64,000 nucleotides of DNA, from contig VCAZ01000251.1 of the NCBI GenBank assembly GCA_005784505.1, positions 290,034-354,033 on the forward strand. The letters run 5' to 3'. The stretch's first letter is position 1. Each line of letters begins with the position of its first letter. This document shows, in pieces, positions 1 through 21,244 of the stretch. The notes under the pieces were generated by a model, which made no database searches, was not told the origin of the DNA, and worked only from the letters and a program-made list of their open reading frames with translations. This DNA is from Bagarius yarrelli. Lineage: Eukaryota; Chordata; Actinopteri; Siluriformes; Sisoridae. Both the position numbers and the translations under genes were made by a program.

Positions 1-101
1 GAGTTCCTATTGAAAATCTTGAAAATCTTCTTCTAAATAAACCGATTTGATTTGTAATTATGACAAAATATTTTGCTTAGTGTTTATAATAAACATTAAA
101 C

Positions 102-285
102 GGGGCAAAGTGGTAGCTCAGTAAGTAGGTGGTGGACTGCCTATTGGACGATCAGGGTTTGATTTCCCAGCACCACCAAGTTACCACTGTCAGGCCCCTA
201 AGCAAGACCCTTAACCCCCATTTTCTTAATGTTATAACTGGGATAAATGTAAGTCGCTCTGGAAAAAGGACGTCTGCCAAATGCG
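102..285 (+). mobile_element. tRNA-derived SINE (DANA/Mermaid-like), full length
   Basis: A-box-like tggtagctcagtaag, B-box-like agggtttgatttccc, then the aagcaagacccttaaccc body and the tail taagtcgctctgg...gtctgccaaatgc. Family name is from memory. Confidence 0.75.
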
Positions 286-387
286 GTGAGTGTGAATGTA
301 AAATCGTTTGTGGCTCTGATGGCTTTGTGAATGTTCTCAGCTGTGTGAGCTGCCTCACTTTAGCATTACTCAGCTAATTCATGGGGT

Positions 388-570
388 CCAAGTGGTGGCT
401 CATGGTTAAGGTGTTGGATTACCAACCTGAAGGTTGTGGGTTTGATTCCCAGCTTCGGCAAGCCCCCCACTGTTGGACCCCTGAGCAAGGCCCTTAACCC
501 TCAGCTGTATAGCAAGGAGTATTGTAAGTTGCTCTGGATAAGGGCATCTGCCAAATGCTGCAAATGTAAT
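388..570 (+). mobile_element. tRNA-derived SINE, full length
   Basis: Tandem in orientation with the copy at 102. It has intact A box (tggctcatggttaagg), B box (gggtttgattccc) and tail. It lies 90 bp before the first visible exon of gene A. Confidence 0.8.
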
Positions 571-659
571 TCATCACTGTAACTTCATTAATAAATTTGA
601 TTGTACTTAAATGATAACGAATAAAATATATTCGACGTCTATGATTGGCTCATTTTAAG

Positions 660-11549
<10,890 letters not shown>

Positions 11550-11602
11550 TGGTTTAGCGAATGAAGTTTATGACTCGCCACATCACGTACAGAATGTAGA
11601 AC

Positions 11603-11608
11603 AATAAA
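11603..11608 (+). promoter_or_regulatory. Probable polyadenylation signal of gene A
   Basis: AATAAA lies 54 bp after the second stop codon of gene A. Another AATAAA at 12379-12384 is a possible distal signal. Confidence 0.55.
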
Positions 11609-11634
11609 ATCGGTTTCTTTTTGAGACGCTTCAT

Positions 11635-11980
11635 GGACCATCACCAACATTCCAGATTACTGTTAGATTAAGCTTCGTTCTTCTGGTAAAACTTTCCACT
11701 ACAATATAGAGCTTGAATGTGAGATTAGACACTAATGCTGTTAAAGTGAGGAGGTCTGGGCTTCAGTCAGGGTTCCAGTTCATCCCAAAGCCTTTCAGAG
11801 GGGTTCAAGGGCTTCATGGAGATTAGGGGTTTTTTGTGCACAGGTTCATTGTCATGCTGGTGAAGGAAAAATGTAACGATACAACATACAAAAACGTTTT
11901 TGACAAATTTGTAGCAACATTTTGGAGAGAAACCTGCATTAAATTTGATGGTGAGGTGAAATTTTTGGCAATATTATGCT
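11635..11980 (+). mobile_element. Relative of the 4701 Tc1-type MITE, decayed
   Basis: Shares gttagattaagct, gaggaggtctggg, ttcagtcagggttccagtt and gcacaggttcattgtcatgc with the 4701-5183 element and ends gatggtgaggtg...ttttggcaatat; the terminal repeats are eroded. Confidence 0.6.
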
Positions 11981-13080
11981 AGTTTACTCTTATTTCTATT
12001 CCTGTCTAACCTTAACTTTTGAATTATACATCCAAGTATTTTGTTCTTAATCTTGTTTATCTTTGTTTCTGAATTTTCATATTTGGTTGTGGTTCAATGT
12101 CTTCCTACTTGATTGATTGTTTAAGGGTTCTCGGCTCACCGATTCCGTCTTCGGTGCGGTTTGATTGCAGAAGAATCAGTTAAGGGTTAATGCAGGCTTA
12201 AGCTTTGGGTTGCTGTGTGTTTTGGATTTAAGTCATTTTTTTATAGACGTTAACTGGTGAATGGATTTTAGTGTATTAACTAAAGCTCAGACTGTAGTGG
12301 GGAAATATGCTAACCTTAAACCCGACTGTATGTAGTACATGTACGTGTGGAATTAATACTTTATTACTGTCAGTCCTAATAAAGTCTGGTTTAAACATTC
12401 CACCTGACTTCAGCATGATTTATTGTTATATGAATCATACAAAAAAATTGTTTCCTGAAAAAAACATCTGGATTTAAATCACATATTTATATATATACGA
12501 TCTGATCTGCTCGGAATTATCTGAGTGTGATTCCTCATAATAACTTGCCAAACTTTGGTAAACTATCTGCCCACCTTACCAACAAACAACATCTATCGAA
12601 AGCTGTCACAGAAGGGCGTGGATGGTGGCCTGGCAGGCCTGGCAAGACCAAAAGAAAATGATTGCAATGCATGACGATTATTTATTATTCAAAGTTATAA
12701 TTTATAAGGTTGTAATTTATTAACGCACACTTGTGTCTAGTCTTAGCAATTCGCTAATTATACCCTGTGCTTTGATTATACACGGTTTACACAGGTCGGG
12801 GGGGGAGGTGTTTAAATGAAGCTTAAATTAATTCAGATCAAAGACTAAAGGTTTATTTTACAGTATTCCATATAATCCAGATGCTGAAAAACTGCTCCAC
12901 CTAGTGGAAGAGCTGCACACTAGCAGTACAGTACCTGTATATACACACCTGTCACCAGGTAAAAGAACAGCAAGTAACCAGGTGGCTAAAGACCCACGCA
13001 TTAACACACACTTTATCGGAAATTGCATACTGTAGTTGGTGAACCTTAAGGCTCCTTGGGGCAAAAGAATGGCTCTGATC

Positions 13081-13096
13081 TTAAAGTAGATCTGTC

Positions 13097-13134
<38 letters not shown>

Positions 13135-13143
13135 GTGTGTGTG
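13081..13143. repeat. (TG)n microsatellite
   Basis: An almost pure TG run in the intergenic region; another is at 14988-15020. Confidence 0.9.
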
Positions 13144-13235
13144 AAGAAAGAAAGAAATCAGAATGGAAGGTGGCAAAGATGCTAAATAATTGAACATAAT
13201 ATTTATCAGACCCTCTCTTACTTGGGAAAGTATGG

Positions 13236-13422
13236 TGGGGAAGTGGTAGCGCAGCGCAGTGGTTAAGGTGTTTTAATCGAAAGATCAGGGTTCGATTCCC
13301 TGCACCCCCAAGTTGCCACTGCTGGGCCCCTAAGCAAGGCCCTTAACCCCTAATTGCTCAGTTGTATAAAAGAGATAAATGTAAGTTACTCCGGATAAGG
13401 ACGTCTGCCAAAATGCTGTAAT
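13236..13422 (+). mobile_element. SINE, full length
   Basis: A box agtggttaaggtg, B box gggttcgattccctg, body, tail taagttactccggataagga. Confidence 0.8.
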
Positions 13423-13759
13423 CCTTAGTATGCGAAATACAGTACAGGGAAAGTAAAATATATATATATATATATTTATATAAGTGCAATAAGTGCAATA
13501 AGATCAACCTGAATCTGAGCGTTTATTGACATGTTGTTGGTTTAGTCTGGGCGTAAAAAGGATTATAGTATGACAAACACCTCACACCTCTTTAAAACAG
13601 ACCGCATCAATTTAAAGCTGAAAATTATAACCTGTACAAACCTCATATCACAAACTCTTTATACTGAAAGTTACAGATGCAAATACGTGTTTTAAAACAC
13701 ATTCCGGGGAAAAATATCCTTAAATGACACTTGTTTTCTCTTTTCAAGCTAATAAGGCA

Positions 13760-13916
13760 TAAAACCTACCGAGGTTTTCACACACCACTCCACTGCTGCG
13801 CCCTCCATCGGCTCCCAGTGGCTGCACGCATCAGATTCAAAACACTGACGCTCACCTACAAAGCCAAAAACGGAGCAGCTCCCTCCAACCTCCAAGCACT
13901 CATCAAGCTCTACACA
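13760..13916 (+). mobile_element. LINE reverse-transcriptase C-terminal remnant
   Basis: Translates to HRLPVAARIRFKTLTLTYKA and NGAAPSNLQALI, the familiar end of CR1/L2/Rex-type LINE ORF2 in fish. A minus-strand SINE head abuts it at 13925. No full element is present. Confidence 0.75.
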
Positions 13917-13924
13917 GAAAGACA

Positions 13925-13996
13925 GAAAAGGGAATTGAACCCGGGCCTCCTTGCTTTGAGGCAACAGTGCTAACCCCTAAGCCACCGTGCTGCCCT
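13925..13996 (-). mobile_element. SINE tRNA-like head, minus strand
   Basis: Reverse complement has acggtggcttaggggttag and cccgggttcaattccc. Same family as the copies at 45678 and 36476. Confidence 0.65.
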
Positions 13997-14507
13997 AAAC
14001 CGAAGCATATCAATAAAACTTCAAACTTTTTCTTCAACTTTAATTCCGTAGGTGATGATTTTAAATACAGATTTAGCAAATAACACACCAGTGCAGACAA
14101 AATACTGTGAAAAACTAACTGCGGTTATACAATAAACAGCTGTTACTATTGGGTGGGCAGAAAAATGGGGCAAGTGAGACCTTAATGTTTAAAGAGTATA
14201 AAAGTAATTTATTTGTTCACAATCTGGGATCCAAAATTCTGGCATCACACGAACCCCACACACTACACTGGGGCAGTAACTCGTTGCTATGGCACCATGG
14301 GTATCTCGTTTAATGCAGCTCGAGTTCCTTAAGGGAAACCTCTACAGGCTTCGTAAGTAACCATGGTTCTCCGATGGACTGAAACGCTGCATCATGTGCC
14401 ATACCCGAGAGTCCCTGTTGCTCTAAACACGAGCATAACCGAGACGTGCTGCTGTTTGTTTTCATATAGCATTATTAGGCATATAGGCCAATAACCTCAC
14501 CCACCTG

Positions 14508-14568
14508 TGACGTAATGCTTTCTGATTGGTTGGATTACACACATGCTACCGGACAAAAAGCTATAAAA
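14508..14568 (+). promoter_or_regulatory. Orphan promoter-like module: CRE-like, CCAAT, TATA
   Basis: tgacgtaa (14508), inverted CCAAT as attgg (14525) and tataaaaggg (14562) occur in promoter-like order and spacing. No gene starts downstream on the + strand. It may be a solo LTR or another element's promoter. Confidence 0.35.
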
Positions 14569-14980
14569 GGGCGACACAGCGAAGTTTATGTACTTTATAA
14601 CCTGGAGATGTTGCTATTTTATTAATCTGAGATTTTTCCTTTTTTTTCTTATTATTTTTAGATAATTAAAGTAAATAATTGTTTTTGCTGCTGCTGAAAC
14701 ACTAATTATTGTTGCAGCAGAGGTATTAGATGCCTCACTTCCTGTTTTTCAGTGCAGATTTATTTTAGATTAGCAACTAAATATGTTATACACCTGTGTG
14801 TAATACATAAGACCAAATAGTTCCCAAACCAGTGGGACCCCTGGTGAAGCATAGAGTTGTTATAAAGATGGCGGCAAGTCAGCTGGCAGTGTGAAGTCAG
14901 CACCTGCCGTCAGTGTTCAGTGCGCAGGTTTGACTCTCCATTTAGCCATCGTCACATTGAATAATAATGTTCAGAAAGAA

Positions 14981-15022
<42 letters not shown>

Positions 15023-15529
15023 AGGAGGGGGGTAAGGGTTTTATAAGATTAGCACATGACATGTGACAAGCAAGATAAACAAGTGTAGCCGTGATTCACT
15101 GTTTAAATCATTGTCTAAACACTGCTTAACCTTTTCTTTGGAATCGTGTTAATGGCCCATCATCACCCTGTACAGTCATCATTACAGATGTATGTTTCTG
15201 ATAAACCTCCGATGAAACCTATTGTGGCAACTAGTCTATTTGATGGATCTGTTATTTGAGAATGTCAAACCCTGCTGATATGCAGACTTGTTTTTCTGGG
15301 TTATTTTGTAACAGTGAGGACCTGCACACACAAAGAGTAGATGCTGGAAAATGGGTGGGGAGAAATTTTGTTGTTTTTCTTTCTGTAATTCTTGATGTCA
15401 CTTTAACTGACTAAACCGACTAGTTATGATTAGACTATGTTTGCTAGCTAGCTCAGTTACACTGTGTTGCCAACTGTGTTGTGGTCAGATCCATGTGTGG
15501 GTCAAATCCAAAAACGTTGCTCCAAATTT

Positions 15530-16135
15530 GGAAGCATGCAGTCGTCTAGAACGTCTTTGTATGTCGCGTCATTCCATTTTTCCTTCACTGGAATTGCTAG
15601 ACTCAGACCCTGTTCCAGCATGACACTGTCCCTGTAGACAAAACCCCTGATCTCCATGAAGACATGCTGTGTTTTGGATGTTTTGAAGTGGACGAATTCT
15701 TATGTCCTGCTTAGAACCCTGATTCAGACCCCTATCCTATTTCCAATGTTAGTCTTGCACGTCCTTCTATAAATCCCTTCGTTCTTCTGTGCAGGTTTTC
15801 CGCTAGATTGGGTCATGTGACTGTGTGGGTCATGTGACTGTGTGGATTTGATCATTCAGTTCCAATAGTATTAATGAGATCAGACACTAATGTTGAGGTG
15901 AGGAGGTTTGGGGTTCAGTCAGGGTTCCAGTTCATCCTAAAGGTGTTCAGTTTAAAGGGGTTTGTCAGTCGGACATGATAGTTCTCTTCAAAAGGGGTTT
16001 GAGTCAGAATCGGGACATGAGAGTTCTTCTTCTTCTTCTCCAAAACATCCAGAACACAGCATGTCTTCATGGAGATCAGGTAACTTGTGTACAGGTGAAT
16101 TGTCATGCTGGAACAGGATTTGAGTCTTGCTTTTA
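15530..16135. mobile_element. Two inverted Tc1-type MITE relatives
   Basis: 15540-15690 (gttccagcatgacactgtcc, tctccatgaagacatgctgtg) is the reverse complement of 16040-16115 (acagcatgtcttcatggaga, gtcatgctggaacag). The shared ttcagtcagggttccagtt at 15915 links them to the element at 4701. Confidence 0.55.
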
Positions 16136-16390
16136 ACAAATAAAACTTTCACACTTATATTGTCTCAAAGCAGAACACAAGTAAGAATACATGAAGTCCA
16201 TGATTAATGTTAGAAAAAAAAGGTTATCAAAAAACATCCCAAATGATCAAACCTGGGGCGACTGTGGCGCGGAAAAAAAAACTCCCTTAGATTGTACAAG
16301 GAGGAAACCTTACGAGGAACCAGACTCAAAGGGGAACCCGTCCTCATTTGGGTGACTTCACTCTAGATAGAAATTCTACTTGTAAATAAT

Positions 16391-16918
16391 TTTACACCAG
16401 GGAGCTTCGTTACTTGCATGCACATCATATAATATTACTAGAATATCATTTTATTAATCAATAAATTTGTTTTTTAATATTTAATATTTGATTTTATTAT
16501 TTTTAGGGTCATTGTCATTTTTTCTGCCACCTTTTTATAAAAACTGTGTTTCTATATGTTAATTTAATAAATATTTTACTTATTTATTCTAAAATCTCTT
16601 TTTGAGCAAATGCAACTTTACAATTTTTACAAGTTAATTATAATGAATACGTTTTCAAATAATAGTATTACTAAGTTTACATTTTTAAGGTTCGAAAATT
16701 TAGAAAATATTATAGCATCCGCTCAAACTATTTTACTTCAACTTCAATATATAATCACTTATAACACCGTTAAGAAACACAAAGGAACTTTGAATAACTT
16801 GGTAACATACGTATTATTCTTCTGTCCCGATTCCTTCAGTGCTTCTTAGTTTTTAATTAGTAAAAAAAAAAACATCAGCTTGCTGCCCATGTGGACTTTG
16901 CCCATAGGTGATATTTAT

Positions 16919-16991
<73 letters not shown>

Positions 16992-17996
16992 TGCTTAGTT
17001 AATTGTGTTTTTTACCACATAGATTCGACGCTATATAATGTTTTTTATATCGTTTTAATTTTTTTACTGATGATCATCCGCCAACTGCATCCGACAAAAC
17101 AGTAACTTAACGACTAACGATATAAATCTAAGACCTATAAATAGACGTTATCATTACAATTATAAGTTAACTTTACGCTGGGCACCTGAGCGAGGCCCTT
17201 TAACCCCCAATTGCTCAGTTGTATAACAAGGAATACTGTAATGTCGCTCTGGATAAGAGTGTCTGGTAAATGTACTTTATAGTTATAAAATCCATGAAAC
17301 AAAGGTATTAAAAGTATAACATATTTTATAAAAAGTTGCTTTGATATAAAAAAAAATACAAAAATAAAATACCAATTTGGACTGCTTAAAGATATGAATT
17401 CATTTATAATGGATTTTTCTTAACTTCCACTGTCAAAAAAATGGGTGTGAATGTGTGTTTACACCAGGGAGCTTCGTTACTTGCATGCACATCATATAAT
17501 ATTACTAGAATATCATTTTATTAATCAATAAATTTGTTTTTAATATTTAATATTTGATTTTATTATTTTTAGGTGTCATTTTTTCTGCCACCTTTTATAA
17601 AAAACTGGTTTTCTATATGTTAATTTAATAAATATTTTACTTATTTATTCTAAAATCTTTTTTGAGCAAATGCAACTTTACAATTTTACAAGTTAATTAT
17701 AATTGAATACGTTTTCAATAATAGTATTACTAAGGTTTTCATTTTTTAAGGTTCGAAAATTTAGAAAAAATTATAGCATCCGCTCAAACTATTTTACTTC
17801 AACTTCAATATAATCACTTATAACACCGTTAAGAAACACAAAGAACTTTGAATACTTGGTAACATACGTATTATTCTTCTGTCCCGATTCCTTCAGTGCT
17901 TCTTAGTTTTAATTAGTAAAAAAAAAAAAACAATCAGCTGCCCATGTTGGACTTTGCCCATAGGTGATATTATTTAAATATATATATATATATATC

Positions 17997-18031
<35 letters not shown>

Positions 18032-18503
18032 TATATATAAATTGCTTAGTTAATTGTGTTTTTACCACATAGATTCGACGCTATATAATGTTTTTATATC
18101 GTTTTAATTTTTTTACTGATGATCATCCGCCAACTGCATCCGACAAAACAGTAACTTAACGACTAACGATATAAATCTAAGACCTATAAATAGACGTTAT
18201 CATTACAATTATAAGTTAACTTTACGCTGGGCACCTGAGTGAGGCCCTTAACCCCCAATTGCTCAGTTGTATAACAAGGAATACTGTATGTCGCTCTGGA
18301 TAAGAGTGTCTGGTAAATGTACTTTATAGTTATAAAATCCATGAAAAAAGGTATTAAAAGTATAACATATTTTATAAAAGTTGCTTTGATATAAAAAAAA
18401 AATACAAAAATAAAATACAATTTGGACTGCTTAAAGATATGAATTCATTTATAATGGATTTTTCTTAACTTCCACTGTCAAAAAAATGGGTGTGAATGTG
18501 TGT
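16391..18503. repeat. 1.05-kb direct tandem duplication
   Basis: Copy 1 is 16391-17457 (1,067 bp), copy 2 is 17458-18503 (about 1,046 bp), abutting. Each starts tttacaccagggagcttcgt and ends atgggtgtgaatgtgtgt, with a long (TA)n and a SINE tail inside. The differences I could see are almost all one-base indels, often in homopolymers, plus (TA)n length. Confidence 0.92.
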
Positions 18504-19910
18504 TTTTTGCAAAAGTGTGTGTTTTTTTTTTGATGGACTGTAGACAGAGTTAAACAAAAGATTGAAAGAAAGAATGGAATTGTAGGCTGTGGCGGTAGAA
18601 GTTCTCATCATCTGAACCTGTTTCAGCAGGAGCTTAACCTCAAGAAGAAACTCAACGTTTTGGAGTGGAAGGACAATTTAAAGTTGAGCCCTGAACTCAA
18701 AGCCAATAAACACATTTGAAATGGTCTGGAAAGATGATTGTAATTATGTCTTATAGTTGAATGTTAGAGCAGTGGGGGGGCTGAAAGGGTGAAGTGGTGT
18801 CAGTGATCAAAAGGGCAGAAGTCAAGCTGCTGGTGAACCCTGGTGGACCCCATCAAACTCGTGTTTGTTAGCTCAAGTAAAGTGAAGTTAGTCCTTCCAC
18901 ACAGGAAATCGCCAATGTCACTCCGTTACACCAGTTTTCTCACCAAAGGCTGCATAAACTATACATTTTTTTGTTTATAGTCTGTATAGAACTGCTGTCT
19001 TGTCGCAGGAATATAATTGCTCAGCTCCCCAGGGTAAATCTGACACTTGACTCCAGGTGGGGTGTATCAGGTTTGGCTCTGACTCAAAAGTCTTCCTAAA
19101 GTCGGTCTCTTTGATTTTGGCCCTAATTTGGTTGTCGGAGACAAATTTGACAATTCTAAAAGAGTCGTCTTGTCCTACGCTAAAATCTATTGTCACTGAT
19201 GACATGACGATTAACGGCCATTGCGATTATTTTAGTTCCTCTGATAAAGATTTTAGACACTTTTTTGCAATGAGACTTAATGTAGGACGACCATCAAAAC
19301 GAGAACCGATAGGAGCTCCAAACCTGATGGCGAAACTCGTGCGACAACTTTTGGGAAAATGTGGAAACGAGTCCGGTGGACAAAACAGCAAGGAGAGAGA
19401 CGTATGGAAGAAAATTGTATGACGTGTATCGTCGCTGCTGTTTTTTTTACTGCTAGCTAGTTTAGCAAGAGAACGTGGGTTACTGAACATGTCACGGATT
19501 GATGTTGTAAAATTTGGGACGTGTCTTTGTGTGTGTCTGTTTTTGATGTGTTGTGACCGTCATACAGCCTGAGATCCTACGGTGTGACACGGGGATCATG
19601 TTGGAATCACTAGAGACTGTTAAAAATCATGCGGTGTGATATCAACTTTAGATGTTATGTCTAACAAGAATTTTTCTTACTCTGCTTTAATGTGTATGAG
19701 ACGAAGACATTTTATGATAAAATGCATTACAGTAAGATTAAAGGTTGATAAAGGAGGACAGGAGGAACTATTGTTAAGCATAAATGTCCATAAATGCGAA
19801 ATGGGTTCAGTTCTTTCTAATATAAGAAACATACTGAAATGCAGACATTTGACAGAATGTTGGTAGAAATGGGAAAAGTGGTGAATGACGGGTTTGTTTC
19901 CCTGTATTAC
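18504..19910. other. Intergenic stretch with an unexplained 121-codon ORF
   Basis: The only notable coding potential is 19057-19422 (+), overlapped by two shorter open frames on the minus strand (18975-19205, 19227-19490). I recognise no domain, start context or splice partner. It may be a transposon scrap. Confidence 0.3.
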
Positions 19911-20023
19911 CAAGCACTGGGCCCCTAAGCAAGGCCCTTAACCCCCAACTGCATATTTGGATAGAACAAAGAAAAGAAAGAAAAAATATATGGGCGTCTG
20001 CCAAATGCCATAAATGTAAATGT
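19911..20023 (+). mobile_element. SINE 3' half
   Basis: Body aagcaaggcccttaaccccc and tail gggcgtctgccaaatgcc; the central tail is replaced by an A-rich run. Confidence 0.65.
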
Positions 20024-20094
20024 TTTCACATGTTGTGTGAATGACACATTAACGAACAACCCAAAAAACACATATTAGTGTCTGGTGTATATAT

Positions 20095-20133
<39 letters not shown>

Positions 20134-20170
20134 CTCTCCTCTCTCTCTCTCTCCTCTCTATCTCTCTCTA
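20095..20170. repeat. (CT)n microsatellite upstream of gene B
   Basis: CT run with short interruptions, 330 bp before the gene B start codons. A (CA)n run follows at 20371-20394. Confidence 0.9.
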
Positions 20171-20425
20171 ATAAATGTAAATATATATATTATATATTGG
20201 GTGTGTGTGTATGTGGTATGTGTGTGTAGCAGACGAAACCGGATAATCCAGTTTTTCAGTAAAGCTCTTACATGTAATCGCAGGATGTACTACAGAAAAA
20301 ATATAATTATGGTTTTATACCTCTCGCTATAGCATGGCCACACCCACAGAGTCACTGTAAGTAAAAGGCACACACACACACACACACACACACAGAAAAA
20401 AAGAGAGAGAAGTGATACGGGTCCT

Positions 20426-20503
20426 ATGTGGAAGCCTGCTGCAGCTACCAGTATGAGTATAATTATGAGGAATCTCATTTTGCTTCTTCTTCTTCTTCTG
20501 ACT
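20426..20503 (+). CDS. cdh26: Gene B exon 1: start codon and signal peptide
   Basis: ATG codons at 20426, 20453 and 20465 share one frame. The last gives MRNLILLLLLLLT, a leucine-rich signal core read from a (CTT)n run, followed by a strong gtgagt donor. Which ATG is used cannot be decided. The exon follows a (CA)n tract, as does exon 1 of gene C. Confidence 0.7.
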
Positions 20504-21197
20504 GTGAGTATGAATATTGTTTGAGGAAGATTGGTATGGAGTGTAGTGTCTTCTTCATTAGCGAACTGATATTTCACTACATTCACCATTTTCCCAGACG
20601 ACAGAGTGCAGGAGGTGGAAGATTATGGAAAAATACTGTATATAAGGAAAAATACAGCTTTCCAGCTTTATAACAACTGAATTATTGCATTATTATTGTT
20701 AATGTTTCTGAATTATTTCAGCTGTAAAGTCTGATAAAGATAACATTTTTATTACATTTGTTTTAAAAAATCATAAAAGTTGTTTCCTCCTAAAAACCAA
20801 TAGTGTCTTTATCAGGACCGGATTAAACTTTAGATAAGGGACATATAGATAAAGGACTTTTTTTGGGAACACCCTGTAAAACAAACAAACAAACAATAAA
20901 AACTCAAGACCAGAAAAAAGGCAGTTCTCACCTGAAATTTCACCTGCTAAATTGGTATTTTGATTATATTAAATTATAATAATATATAATTATTATCATT
21001 ATTTTTGGTAGCTTAAATGTACTTAATTATGTACATTTTTACATATGTTACCGGTGGTGCTGGTGGTGCTGGGTCTTCCGGCATCAGTTAACAACTGAAT
21101 CACGGAGCTTCCCTTCCATTACAATTTACAAGTTTTATTATTCTAAATCTAATTTCTAATTTAAGACCCAAAGTATTATTTCTGTGTACTAAGAAAA

Positions 21198-21244
<47 letters not shown>

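Noticed and set aside
338..385. Gene A counterpart of gene B's small exon at 22487
   Set aside because: The sequence aatgttctcag|ctgtgtgagc resembles gene B's acceptor, but no in-phase donor follows and the reading is unlike LWVDRS; a SINE sits right after it.
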